Part shown: positions 45,292 through 53,858 of the stretch, piece by piece | Layout of the letters: every line of letters starts with the position of its first letter | Numbering within the stretch: the first letter of the stretch is position 1 | Source of the DNA: Oceaniglobus trochenteri | Lineage (GTDB): Bacteria > Pseudomonadota > Alphaproteobacteria > Rhodobacterales > Rhodobacteraceae | DNA length: 64,000 bases | Reading direction: 5' to 3' | Assembly (NCBI RefSeq): GCF_020529025.1 | Contig: NZ_JACNMM010000003.1 | Location: 372,001 to 436,000 of the forward strand | Notes under the pieces: generated by a model | What the model saw: only the letters and a program-made list of their open reading frames with translations | What the model was told of the DNA's origin: nothing | Databases searched by the model: none | Program-made: the position numbers and the translations under genes

Positions 45292-46080
45292 TCACAGATC
45301 GAAGGTGGCGAAGACGGGGGCGTGATCGCTGGGCTTGTCCCAGCCGCGCGCATGGCGCAGCACGCGCGATCCATGGGCCGCCCCGGCAATGTCGGGCGTG
45401 GCCCAGAGATGATCGAGCCGCCGGCCCTTGTCGGCGCTGTCCCAGTCGGGCGACCGGTAGGACCACCAGGAATAAAGCTGCCCCTCGGGAATGTCGGCGC
45501 GGGTCACATCCACCCATTTGCCGGCATCCTGCGCCGCGCCCAGGTGTTCCACCTCGACCGGCGTGTGGCTGACCACCTTCAGCATCTTCTTGTGATCCCA
45601 AACGTCATCCTCGCGCGGGGCGATGTTGAGGTCGCCCACCAGAATCGCCTTTTCGGGCCGTTCGGCATGGAAGGCGTCGCGCATGTCGGTGAGGTAATCC
45701 AGCTTCTGGCCGAACTTGTCGTTGATCTCGCGGTCGGGCTTGTCGCCGCCCGCGGGCACATAGAAGTTGTGGATCGTCACGCCGTTTTCCAATTGCCCGG
45801 CGATGTGTCGGGCATGGCCCAGCCCGGCGTGATCCAGCGCCGACACCTCGGCAATCGGCAGTTTCGACAGGATGGCGACGCCGTTGTACCCCTTTTGGCC
45901 ACGGGCGATCATGTGGGTATATCCCAGCGCCTCGAAGGCCTCGCGCGGGATCTTGTCGACCGGGCTCTTGCATTCCTGAAGGCACAGGATGTCGGGGGTT
46001 TCCTCTTCCATCAGGCGCAGGACCAGCGGCTCGCGCAGGCGGACCGAGTTGATGTTCCAGGTGGCAAGGGTGAAGGGCAT
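45292..46080 (-). CDS. xthA: Exodeoxyribonuclease III
   Basis: A 262-residue AP endonuclease/3'-exonuclease of base-excision repair. All active-site motifs are visible: ATWNINSVR (Asn), LCLQECK (Glu), the Tyr-His region HNFYVPAGGDKPD, VGDLNIAP (Asp/Asn) and the C-terminal PSDHAPV catalytic Asp-His. ATG 46080 precedes the invariant first strand. A GGGGCCG...CGGCCCC hairpin (46109-46127) lies in the upstream leader. Confidence 0.94.
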   Translation of the reverse strand: MPFTLATWNINSVRLREPLVLRLMEEETPDILCLQECKSPVDKIPREAFEALGYTHMIARGQKGYNGVAILSKLPIAEVSALDHAGLGHARHIAGQLENGVTIHNFYVPAGGDKPDREINDKFGQKLDYLTDMRDAFHAERPEKAILVGDLNIAPREDDVWDHKKMLKVVSHTPVEVEHLGAAQDAGKWVDVTRADIPEGQLYSWWSYRSPDWDSADKGRRLDHLWATPDIAGAAHGSRVLRHARGWDKPSDHAPVFATFDL

Positions 46081-46239
46081 GGATTGATCCGTATCTTGGT
46101 GGCGTGGAGGGGCCGGGGAACGGCCCCGGCAAGGGCCGCCGGGCGGCGCGGGGTGTTGCACCACATATGCCCGACATCGGCCGTCATCGCCAGTGCGATG
46201 CGCGCGCGATGCGGGTCGCGCGCCGGGTGTCGCCACAGC

Positions 46240-46271
46240 AAAAAGGGCAGGTGGCGTGATGCCACCTGCCC
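46240..46271 (-). terminator. Rho-independent terminator
   Basis: GGGCAGGTGGC and GCCACCTGCCC form a perfect 11-base-pair stem with a five-base loop. On the minus strand it is followed by TTTTT. It lies about 60 bases after the small secreted protein gene and isolates xthA from it. Confidence 0.85.
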
Positions 46272-46333
46272 GACATGCCCTGCCCCGGCTGGAGATGTGC
46301 GGATAAGGCCGCGACAGGACAATTCCTGAACTG

Positions 46334-46759
46334 TCAGCCCCGGCGCCAGCCGTAGCTGTGCAGGCAACGGGGCGAATACCCGTTGTCGCGGCGGTTCTTG
46401 TGGCCCCCGCCCACGCGGATTTCACAGGCCGCGGGCAGGCGGTTCGCGTGGCGCATCTTCCGTTGCAGGCAGCGCTTGGCGAAATACCGCTCGGTCCCGT
46501 GGCGGGTTTCGGTGCGGCGCAGGCATTCGGAGGGCACGATCTTCACCTCCGGGCGGGGGCGGTAATCGGGGCGTTCGGCCTCGGCCTCGCGCTGGCGCTT
46601 GTCACGGAAGTGGTCATAGGTCGCGCCCAGGATGATCACCGTCGCGACGCCCCCCAGAAGCCGCTTGAGGTTGTCGTTGTCCGCTTGTGCGGGGGCGGCG
46701 CCCAGGGTGGACAGGGCAAGGGCGGCGGACAGGATCGTGGCGATGAGGGGGCGTGACAT
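46334..46759 (-). CDS. Small secreted hypothetical protein, basic, Cys-containing
   Basis: A 141-residue protein with a clear signal peptide (TILSAALALSTLGAAPAQA). A short hydrophobic stretch follows (LLGGVATVIILGATY). The mature part is very basic with four cysteines (SECLRR, KRCLQRK, AACEIR, PRCLHS) that could pair as disulfides in the periplasm. I recognise no family. It has its own terminator and is divergent from another small secreted protein. Confidence 0.72.
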   Translation of the reverse strand: MSRPLIATILSAALALSTLGAAPAQADNDNLKRLLGGVATVIILGATYDHFRDKRQREAEAERPDYRPRPEVKIVPSECLRRTETRHGTERYFAKRCLQRKMRHANRLPAACEIRVGGGHKNRRDNGYSPRCLHSYGWRRG

Positions 46760-46966
46760 GAGAATTTCCTTTCGGCTTCGGATCAGGGTGATGCCGGGCC
46801 GGGGAATGCCCGACCTGGCCTGTTCCCAACATCGGCCCGGGGGCGCCAGACAGGCAATATCGCGCCGCGGTTATCGGATAGCGGCGGCGCAAACCCCTGC
46901 CGTTATTGAATATCCGCAGCTTTGCGCCCATCGTGACAGCTGTACCCGGAAACCAGAGGTTGCCCC

Positions 46967-47260
46967 ATGTTCCGCCTGTTAGCCCCCTTCGTTCTGGCCC
47001 TGTCGATGATCGGCATCGCGGCCGGGGCAGATGCCGCCTGTTACGCCGATTACAAGGCCAAGACCGACGACCCCCTGCGCCTGCATTACGGCGTGATCCG
47101 CCTGCCGGCCGAATCCTGTTCGGTGGGGGCCGCGCGTTCGGTCATCGCCGCACGGATCGGGGCCGATGGCTGGACCTTGCTGAACGTGCTGTCGGTTTTC
47201 GACGATTCGGGGCTGGAAGAAAGGAAGGCGAATGCCGGGCAATATTTCCTTCGCTACTGA
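46967..47260 (+). CDS. Small secreted hypothetical protein
   Basis: A 97-residue protein with signal peptide LAPFVLALSMIGIAAGADA and a short mature domain (ACYADYKAKTDDPLRLHYGV, then SCSVGAARSVIAARI). Two cysteines could form a disulfide. Similar short proteins occur in Rhodobacteraceae without known function. Its last 29 bases overlap the next gene, indicating coupling to the membrane winged-helix protein. Confidence 0.75.
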   Translation: MFRLLAPFVLALSMIGIAAGADAACYADYKAKTDDPLRLHYGVIRLPAESCSVGAARSVIAARIGADGWTLLNVLSVFDDSGLEERKANAGQYFLRY

Positions 47261-47936
47261 TGCGCGGCGCTCGACCGCGCGGATCGTCGCCTTCGGAATC
47301 GGGGCCATCGTCGCGATCCTGCTGATCGCGGCGGTGCTGCTGTTCGTGAACCTGCCCGATGCCAACGCCTTCAACGCCCGGGTCGAACAGATATTCGTGA
47401 ACAACGACGCGCTGACCCAGGGGGGCGACATCAAGCTTCTGGAAATCCTTGCCCAGTCCGGCACCGCCTTTTCCGACGTGCTGAGCAGTTACCGGGTGGT
47501 GATCTTCGTGCTGCTGGTCTTTGCCACCGCGCTTCTGATCGCCTCGCTGGTGTTTCTGGTGACGCTGATCGCCCTGAACCGCCGGATGGGCGAAATCGAA
47601 AGGGCGGGGATACAGGTGTCATCGCTGCTGATCTCTCGCGAGGAACGCACGGTCTATCTGAACAACATTGAGTTCAAGCTGACCGAGGCCGCCATCGAAA
47701 CCCTGTCGGCCCTGGCCGAGGCGCGGATGGACGACGACGTTTTGTCCGGCGCCGAGCTTGAATCGGTGATCTCGGGGCGAAAGGCCGCCGATTGCGACGA
47801 GGCGGCAGGCGCCACCCGGATAAAGCGGCTGCGCGACACCCTGGGCAACCAGATGGTCAGCGAGCTTCTGGTCAAGAACATCGCACGGCGCGGTTACATG
47901 CTGTCGATCGACAAGGGCGTCATACGCATGGTGTGA
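47232..47936 (+). CDS. Membrane protein with C-terminal OmpR-like winged helix
   Basis: A 234-residue protein with two hydrophobic helices (VAFGIGAIVAILLIAAVLLF at about 20-40 and VVIFVLLVFATALLIASLVF at about 88-108) enclosing a roughly 45-residue loop. Residues 130-232 fit the OmpR/PhoB winged helix: a strand ERTVYLNNIEFKLTE, helices, the recognition helix with ATRIKRLRDTLG, and the terminal hairpin NIARRGYMLSI. The DNA-binding part would face the cytoplasm. Its order is reversed relative to ToxR/CadC, which carry the winged helix at the N-terminus. The target genes are unknown. Confidence 0.72.
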   Translation: MPGNISFATDARRSTARIVAFGIGAIVAILLIAAVLLFVNLPDANAFNARVEQIFVNNDALTQGGDIKLLEILAQSGTAFSDVLSSYRVVIFVLLVFATALLIASLVFLVTLIALNRRMGEIERAGIQVSSLLISREERTVYLNNIEFKLTEAAIETLSALAEARMDDDVLSGAELESVISGRKAADCDEAAGATRIKRLRDTLGNQMVSELLVKNIARRGYMLSIDKGVIRMV

Positions 47937-47944
47937 CGCGGCGC

Positions 47945-48892
47945 CTACAGCCAGCCGCGCCGCTTGAAGAACAGATAGGGTACCACCGCCGAAACCACCA
48001 TCAGCCCCAGCGCCATGGGATAGCCATAGGGCAGCGCAAGTTCCGGCATGTTGACAAAGTTCATCCCGTAGACCGACGCGACCAGGGTGGGCGGCAGGAA
48101 CATCACCGCCGCCACCGAGAAGATCTTGATGATGCCGTTCTGTTCGATGCTGATCAGCCCCAGGGTGGCATCCAGAAGGAAAGTCACCTTCTGGGAGATG
48201 AAGCCGCAGTGGTCCAGCAGCGAACGGATGTCCTGGCCCAGGGTGCGCAGCGCCTCGTGGCGGGCGGGGCCGGGGCCTTGCAGGCGGGGCTCGAGAAAGG
48301 TGGCAAGGCGCGACAGGGTCATCAGGCTGTCGCGCAGGTTCGAGGTAAGATCGCCCTTGCGCCCGATGGTTTCCAGCGTGGTCTTGTAGTCGGGGCTGGG
48401 AGCGGTGCCCTTGGGGGCGAAAACCTGGCGCGACACGGCGTCCACGTCATGGCCTGCCCGCTCGAGGATGTCGGCCAGCCGGTCGACCACGCCATCCAGC
48501 AAATGCAGCAGCGCGCCCTCGGCATCGACGATATCAAGATCGCCCCGTTCGAACCGCGCCGCGGCAGCGCCGAACACCCGCGGATCGTGATAGCGGATCG
48601 TGATCAACCGCCCGGCCGAAAGGATGAAGGTCACCGGTTTCATCAGCAGATCGTCGGTGTCGGTGCGTGACGGGATCAGCGCGGTCATGAAGGCGGCCTT
48701 GCCCTCGACGTAGAGACGCGATGAAATCTCGATCTCGACCATGTCATCCAGGGTGGGCAGCGCAAAGCCGCAGGTCTGTTCGACCGCCTCGATCTCGGGG
48801 GCGGTGGGTTCGAACAGGTCCAGCCACAGCGCATCGGCCAGGGTTTCGGACTGGCGCAGAAGGGGGCCATCGGGGGCAAAGGCGCGGATCAT
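47945..48892 (-). CDS. corA: CorA family magnesium/cobalt (or zinc) transporter
   Basis: A 315-residue CorA-type channel with a large N-terminal cytoplasmic domain, a long helix, and two C-terminal membrane helices. The signature YGMNF is present after the first membrane helix (SVAAVMFLPPTLVASVYGMNF). The C-terminus is basic (FFKRRGWL). ATG 48892 was chosen because the frame upstream loses family character. The cation cannot be told from sequence. Confidence 0.92.
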   Translation of the reverse strand: MIRAFAPDGPLLRQSETLADALWLDLFEPTAPEIEAVEQTCGFALPTLDDMVEIEISSRLYVEGKAAFMTALIPSRTDTDDLLMKPVTFILSAGRLITIRYHDPRVFGAAAARFERGDLDIVDAEGALLHLLDGVVDRLADILERAGHDVDAVSRQVFAPKGTAPSPDYKTTLETIGRKGDLTSNLRDSLMTLSRLATFLEPRLQGPGPARHEALRTLGQDIRSLLDHCGFISQKVTFLLDATLGLISIEQNGIIKIFSVAAVMFLPPTLVASVYGMNFVNMPELALPYGYPMALGLMVVSAVVPYLFFKRRGWL

Positions 48893-49022
48893 GGCGTGGC
48901 TTTCGGATCTTGTCGCGACAGGGCAATCCCCTGCCTGTCTGACCGCCCGCCGCGCGGCAATCAAGCCCCGCCTTCGCGCGGTTTTCACCCCGACCCTTGG
49001 CAAGCAGGACGAAACAACCGAT

Positions 49023-49952
49023 ATGAAGAGGGATGAAAACACATGGCCAAGGGCGGTGAGGATGGGCGGACTGCCCCTGAAGGGATTGAATGGACATGTG
49101 CGCGCCCGCCGCGGCTGGCGGAGGCTGTTCGTCTTCAGCGGCCTGCCCGATTTCGTGCACCACGACGTGACCACGCCACGGTGGAGCGGCCCGCCGCTTT
49201 CCATCGCGCTTCTGTCGGATTTTCACACCATGTCGCCCTGGAACGGTCTGCCCGCGCTCGAGGCGCTGGTGGAGCAGGTGAATGCCCTGCCGGTCGACCT
49301 GATCCTGCTGCTGGGCGATTACATCCCGGCGCGCCCCACCCCCGGGCTGGGCGCCACGCCCGAACAGACGGCCGAGGCGCTGGCGGGTCTGAAGGCGCCC
49401 CTCGGGGTGCACGCGGTTCTGGGCAACCACGACTGGCGCGACGACGACGTGGCCCGCAACAGCGACTACCGCGAAAGCGGCGTTCTGAACGCCCTGACGG
49501 GCGCCGGGCATTCGATGCTGCTGAACGATTCGATCGCGCTTGACCACCACGGGTTCAAGTTCTGGCTGGTGGGCTACGACAGCCAGCAGGGCCACAAGCA
49601 CTGGCGCGACGGCACCGCGCGCCACGATCCCGAACGCGCCTTCCGCGACGTTCCCGAGGATGCGCCGGCGATCCTCATGGCGCATGAACCCGACTGCTTT
49701 GCCCTGCGCAACCCACGGGCATTGCTGCAACTTTCCGGTCATACCCATGGCGGACAGGCCAACTTCTTCGGCTGGCGTCCGCTGACTCCTTCGGAATATT
49801 CCGACCGCTATGCCTATGGACATGTGCAGGAAGATGGCCATCATCTGGTGGTGTCGGGTGGCATCGGATATTCCCACGTTCCGCTGCGCATTGCCCAGCC
49901 GCCCGAGGTGACACTGGTAACGCTGCGCGGCGACCTGCCCGAAACGGAGTGA
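49023..49952 (+). CDS. Calcineurin-like metallophosphoesterase
   Basis: A metallophosphoesterase of about 309 residues resembling the YkuE type. Metal ligands are in LLSDFHT (Asp, His), LLGDYI (Asp), VLGNHDWRD (Asn-His), an isolated MAHEPD and LSGHTHGGQ (His-His). The start is uncertain: ATG 49023 gives a basic N-terminus without a clear ribosome-binding site, while GTG 49059 or ATG 49065 are possible. No signal peptide is evident. It stops three bases before the thiolase gene. Confidence 0.84.
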   Translation: MKRDENTWPRAVRMGGLPLKGLNGHVRARRGWRRLFVFSGLPDFVHHDVTTPRWSGPPLSIALLSDFHTMSPWNGLPALEALVEQVNALPVDLILLLGDYIPARPTPGLGATPEQTAEALAGLKAPLGVHAVLGNHDWRDDDVARNSDYRESGVLNALTGAGHSMLLNDSIALDHHGFKFWLVGYDSQQGHKHWRDGTARHDPERAFRDVPEDAPAILMAHEPDCFALRNPRALLQLSGHTHGGQANFFGWRPLTPSEYSDRYAYGHVQEDGHHLVVSGGIGYSHVPLRIAQPPEVTLVTLRGDLPETE

Positions 49953-49955
49953 CCC

Positions 49956-51131
49956 ATGAACGACATCGTGATCCTGTCCGGCGCCCGCACCGCGATCGGC
50001 ACCTTTGGTGGTGCCTTTTCCGGCACACCCCCCACCGACCTGGCCGCGACGGCAAGCCGCGCCGCGCTGGAAAGGGCGGGGCTTGCCGCTGACAGGATCG
50101 GCCATGTGATGTTCGGCCATGTCATCAACACCGAACCGCGCGACATGTACCTGTCGCGGGTGGCGGCGATGGCGGCGGGTGTACCAGACAGCGTTCCGGC
50201 GATGAATGTGAACCGGCTGTGCGGATCGGGGGTGCAGGCCGTGGTTTCGGCCATGCAGGCGCTGGCGCTGGGGGATGCCGATTTCGCCCTCGCAGGCGGC
50301 GCCGAATGCATGAGCCGCGCGCCCTATATCCTGCCCTCGGCGCGCTGGGGCGCGAAGATGGGCGATCAGCCGGTGGGCGACATGATGCTGGGGGCGCTGA
50401 ACTGCCCCTTCGGCACCGGCCACATGGGTGTCACCGCCGAAAACGTGGCTTCCGAACACGGGATCAGCCGCGATGATCAGGATGCCTTCGCGCTGGAAAG
50501 CCAGCGCCGCGCCGCCGCCGCCATCGCCGAGGGGCGCTTTGACGAACAGATCGTGCCGGTCGAGCTGAAAAGCCGCCGCGAGACGGTGGCCTTCCGCACC
50601 GACGAACACCCCAAGGAAACGACAGCCGAAGGGCTGGGCAGGCTGCGCCCCGCCTTCCAGAAGGACGGGACGGTGACGGCGGGCAATGCCAGCGGCATCA
50701 ACGACGGTGCCGCCGCCCTGGTGCTGGCGCGCCACGATGCGGCCGAAAAGGCCGGCCTTGCCCCGAAGTTCCGCCTGCTGGGCTATGCTCATGCCGGGGT
50801 GCGCCCCGAGGTGATGGGCATCGGCCCGGTTCCGGCGGTGCGCGCGCTGTTCGACCGCACCGGCCTTGGCCCCGATGATTTCGACGTGATCGAAAGCAAC
50901 GAGGCCTTCGCGGCCCAGGCCATTGCCGTCAGTCGCGAACTGGGTCTTGATCCGGCCCGGGTGAACCCCAACGGCGGCGCCATCGCGCTGGGCCATCCGG
51001 TGGGGGCCACGGGGGCGATCATCACCGTCAAGGCGATGTACGAACTTGAGCGTACCGGCGGACATCGTGCCCTTGTCACCATGTGCATCGGCGGCGGCCA
51101 GGGCATCGCCCTGGCGCTGGAGCGGCTTTAA
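49956..51131 (+). CDS. Acetyl-CoA C-acyltransferase (beta-ketothiolase)
   Basis: A 391-residue thiolase of the biosynthetic/degradative acetyl-CoA acetyltransferase family. The nucleophile is C89 in VNRLCGSGVQAV; the His is in GGAIALGHPVGATGA and the second Cys in TMCIGGGQG. PhaA- and BktB-like enzymes of this group supply polyhydroxybutyrate or oxidise short beta-keto acids. No phaB is adjacent, so the pathway is open. It follows the metallophosphoesterase after three bases. Confidence 0.92.
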   Translation: MNDIVILSGARTAIGTFGGAFSGTPPTDLAATASRAALERAGLAADRIGHVMFGHVINTEPRDMYLSRVAAMAAGVPDSVPAMNVNRLCGSGVQAVVSAMQALALGDADFALAGGAECMSRAPYILPSARWGAKMGDQPVGDMMLGALNCPFGTGHMGVTAENVASEHGISRDDQDAFALESQRRAAAAIAEGRFDEQIVPVELKSRRETVAFRTDEHPKETTAEGLGRLRPAFQKDGTVTAGNASGINDGAAALVLARHDAAEKAGLAPKFRLLGYAHAGVRPEVMGIGPVPAVRALFDRTGLGPDDFDVIESNEAFAAQAIAVSRELGLDPARVNPNGGAIALGHPVGATGAIITVKAMYELERTGGHRALVTMCIGGGQGIALALERL

Positions 51132-51184
51132 CCCGCAGGCGTCCAAAAGGCGGCGCTGACGCGCCACGTCTTTATCTGATTAGC

Positions 51185-51207
51185 GCGCCCCTTGGCGGGG
51201 CGCCTTT
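51185..51207 (+). terminator. Rho-independent terminator of the thiolase gene
   Basis: GCGCCCC pairs with GGGGCGC around a five-base loop and is followed by CTTT on the plus strand, about 55 bases after the thiolase stop. Confidence 0.7.
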
Positions 51208-51234
51208 CCATTGTCGCTGCGCGGGCCGCGATGT

Positions 51235-51270
51235 GCCTCCGGCGGGAGTATTTCGTGCAAGAAAGAGAGG
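51235..51270. repeat. Interspersed gene-end element, half copy 7
   Basis: GCCTCCGGCGGGAGTATTT is followed by CGTGCAAGAAAGAGAG, matching the left-arm orientation of the family. It lies between the convergent thiolase and PBP1C genes, next to a conventional terminator. Confidence 0.8.
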
Positions 51271-51277
51271 GCGCGGG

Positions 51278-53308
51278 TCAGTCCAGCCGCACGCTGCTGC
51301 GGGCCGAGCGGCCGGCGCCGTCGATCACCGAAAGGGTGACGAAGCCCGCGCCGGGCCGGTCGATCCAGGCCTCGCGTTGATCGAGGCGGCGCACCACCGG
51401 GCGGCCATCGGCGAGGATCGTGAAGGGGGGGCGGCCCTCGCGCAGTTTCACCACCAGCGGTGCGCCGTTCAGCGCCAGGCGCGCGCCGTCGGGCGGGAAG
51501 GCGATCAGCGGCGCGTCGGGGTCGGGGGCGAAGGCGGCGGCCCGGCTTTTGAAGTGGCGCAGGGGGGCGGGCAGATCGGCGGTGCCCACCATCAGCGTTG
51601 CGGGGGGCGGTGCGGGCAGCGGCACCCGACGGCCCGGCAGGCGGCCGAAAGCCTGGAACAGCACCGGCGCGGCGACATCGCCCCCGAAGGCGCCGGGCAC
51701 GGGTGTGCCGTCGGGGCGGCCCATCCAGACGCCGATCACATGCTGTCCGTCCCATCCCAGCGCCCAGGCATCGCGGTAGCCGTAGGATGTGCCTGTCTTG
51801 TAGGCGATGCCCCCCTTCGGTGCGCCGGGGGGCGGGGCCAGGCCCGACAGGATGTCGCCCAGGTGCCAGGCGGCCTCGGGCGAGAGGATGCGCGCGCCCG
51901 GCGGGGTATCATCGGCGGTGGCGTGAAGCCGAAGGCCGACCCCGCCCCCCGCGATCATGGCATAGAGTTGCACCATGCCCTCAAGGGTGACGCCGACGCC
52001 CCCCAGCGCCAGGGCCAGCCCGGGTTTGCCCGGCAGTTCGGCCTGCATCCCGCTGCGCCGCATGTCCGAGAGAAGGCGGGCGGGGCCGATCGCCTCGGTC
52101 AGTTGCACCACCGGCAGGTTCAGCGACAGCTGCAGCGCCTCGCGCAGGGGAAGCGTGCCGCGAAAGTAGCCGTCGAAGTTTTGCGGGGCATAGGTGCCGA
52201 AGGTCATCGGCACATCGTCGATCAGGGTTTCGGGATGGGCCAGCCCCTGGTCGAAGGCCAGGCCATAGACCAGCGGTTTCAGGGTCGAGCCGGGCGAGCG
52301 CAGGGCCTGGGTCATGTCCACGAAACCCTGCCGCGGGTCGTTGTCATAGCGGGCCGAGCCGACATGGGCAAGGATTTCGCCGCTGCGGTGGTCGGCGACG
52401 ATGATGGCGATTGACATCCTTTCGCCCCGGGCACGCACCGCCTGGCGGGCCAGATCCTCGATCGCGATCTGGGTGGGGCGGTGCAGGGTTGTCATCCGAA
52501 CGCCGCCCCCCGCGCCAACAAGACGGTCCGAGAGGTGCGGCGCCAGGGCCGGAAAGGGGCGGCGCGCGCCGGGCACCTGTTCGCGCCGGGCGGTGCGGGC
52601 GGTTTCGGCGCCGATCACCCCGGCGGCCTGCATCCGCGCCAGCACCCGGTCGCGGGCGGCGCGGGCGGTTTCGGGGTGGCGGTCGGGGCGGCGGGTTTCG
52701 GGCGACTGCGGCAGCGCCACCAGCAGCGCGGCCTGCGCCGGGGTCAGGCGGGCCGGTTCCTTGCCGAACCAGGTCAGCGCGGCGGCGCGCAGCCCCTCGA
52801 CATTGCCGCCATAGGGCGCGCGGTTCAGGTAGAGCGTCAGGATCTCGTCCTTGCTCAGCCGGCGTTCCAGCGCGAGGGCCAGGCGCACCTGGCGCAGCTT
52901 GCCCGCGATTTCGCCGGTCGGGCCGTCTTCCAGCAGGCGGGCCACCTGCATGGTCAGCGTCGAGGCGCCCGAGGTCAGCCGCCCGCGTGCGATGCTTGTG
53001 GCCGCGGCGCGCAGAACCGCGCGGGGATCGACGCCGTGGTGGGTGAAGAACCTCTTGTCCTCGTAGGCCAGCAGCATCCGGGTAAAGCTGGGATCGACGG
53101 CATCAAGCCCGAGGCGCAGCCGCCAGCGCCCGTCGGCCACGGTATAGGCGCGCAGCAGATCGCCGTTGCGGTCGCGGATCTCGGTGCCGGTTTCGATGGC
53201 CAGGGTCGGCAGGGCGGTGGCGTCGATCCAGTCATCGAACCGGTCGCGGGAATAGCCCACCAGCGCCAGCACCAGGGCCAGCGCCAGAAGCCAGCGTTCA
53301 GGGCGCAT
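51278..53308 (-). CDS. pbpC: Penicillin-binding protein 1C
   Basis: A 676-residue bifunctional peptidoglycan synthase-type protein. After a short membrane anchor (WLLALALVLALVGYS) comes the glycosyltransferase 51 domain with the catalytic Glu in LLAYEDKRFFTHHGVD and later TLTMQVARLLE. The transpeptidase domain has SPGSTLKPL (SxxK near residue 340), SLN and KTGTSYGYRD. A C-terminal BiPBP_C domain completes the PBP1C architecture. ATG 53308 is the likeliest start; ATG 53320 is close. It overlaps the glycolipid-binding gene and is third in the operon with alpha-2-macroglobulin. Confidence 0.95.
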   Translation of the reverse strand: MRPERWLLALALVLALVGYSRDRFDDWIDATALPTLAIETGTEIRDRNGDLLRAYTVADGRWRLRLGLDAVDPSFTRMLLAYEDKRFFTHHGVDPRAVLRAAATSIARGRLTSGASTLTMQVARLLEDGPTGEIAGKLRQVRLALALERRLSKDEILTLYLNRAPYGGNVEGLRAAALTWFGKEPARLTPAQAALLVALPQSPETRRPDRHPETARAARDRVLARMQAAGVIGAETARTARREQVPGARRPFPALAPHLSDRLVGAGGGVRMTTLHRPTQIAIEDLARQAVRARGERMSIAIIVADHRSGEILAHVGSARYDNDPRQGFVDMTQALRSPGSTLKPLVYGLAFDQGLAHPETLIDDVPMTFGTYAPQNFDGYFRGTLPLREALQLSLNLPVVQLTEAIGPARLLSDMRRSGMQAELPGKPGLALALGGVGVTLEGMVQLYAMIAGGGVGLRLHATADDTPPGARILSPEAAWHLGDILSGLAPPPGAPKGGIAYKTGTSYGYRDAWALGWDGQHVIGVWMGRPDGTPVPGAFGGDVAAPVLFQAFGRLPGRRVPLPAPPPATLMVGTADLPAPLRHFKSRAAAFAPDPDAPLIAFPPDGARLALNGAPLVVKLREGRPPFTILADGRPVVRRLDQREAWIDRPGAGFVTLSVIDGAGRSARSSVRLD

Positions 53309-53858
53309 CGACCGTGCCATCCCAGCCGGTGGGATAGTGGGTGACAAAGCCCGAGGGATGGGCGACCAGATCGGCGTCGAACCCCGGCGCCCCATAGCGC
53401 AGGGTCTGGGCGTCGATCCGGTGATAGCGTTGCGACAGGGGCTGCACCCGTCCGGCGGGCCAGGAGAGCCAGAGCGCCGTCACCGCCTGTGGCTGATCCA
53501 GCGTGGCCTCCAACCGCCGCAGCGGCAGCAGGTTGGTGGCCGGGGTGAAGCCCAGGTCGATGTCGATGCAATCGTCGGTGCCGGGCACCGCTGTGCCGTT
53601 CACCGTCCAGGCGCCGTTGCGCTGGAACCGCCAGCCCAGGGCCGAGGCGCCGAAGGTGCCGGTGACATCGGCGCCGGTGGTGTGCCAATGCCGGTCGCAG
53701 CGCACCACATAGTCCAGCGCCGCGTTTACCCCCGCCTGCACGAAGCGGGCGTGACCGATCAGCATGTAACCCTCGGGCTCGGCCACCAGGCGGCACTTGT
53801 CGTCGCCCTGGCCATCGAGACGACGCCAGTTTGCGGTGGCCAGGACCTGGCCCTTCAC
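53298..53858 (-). CDS. Putative glycolipid-binding family protein (DUF1089)
   Basis: A 186-residue protein matching the putative glycolipid-binding family (PF06475). Typical features are the opening ATANWRRLDGQGDDKCRL, then LNYVV-like LDYVVRCDRHWHT, the ASALGWRFQRNGAWTVNG core and a DCIDIDLGFTPATNLLP stretch. No signal peptide is visible, so it is probably cytoplasmic. It starts with GTG at 53858 overlapping the alpha-2-macroglobulin stop (GTGA), and its end overlaps PBP1C. Its presence inside this envelope operon is unusual. Confidence 0.8.
   Translation of the reverse strand: MKGQVLATANWRRLDGQGDDKCRLVAEPEGYMLIGHARFVQAGVNAALDYVVRCDRHWHTTGADVTGTFGASALGWRFQRNGAWTVNGTAVPGTDDCIDIDLGFTPATNLLPLRRLEATLDQPQAVTALWLSWPAGRVQPLSQRYHRIDAQTLRYGAPGFDADLVAHPSGFVTHYPTGWDGTVDAP

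Noticed and set aside
46109-46127. A GGGGCCG...CGGCCCC hairpin before xthA as a riboswitch or attenuator.
   Set aside because: It is a simple GC-rich stem with no conserved aptamer features and no T-run; listed only as a leader feature.
44-51270. A CRISPR array or insertion sequence behind the repeated GCCTCCGGCGGG elements.
   Set aside because: The copies are scattered singly over 51 kb, with no spacers, direct target repeats or transposase.
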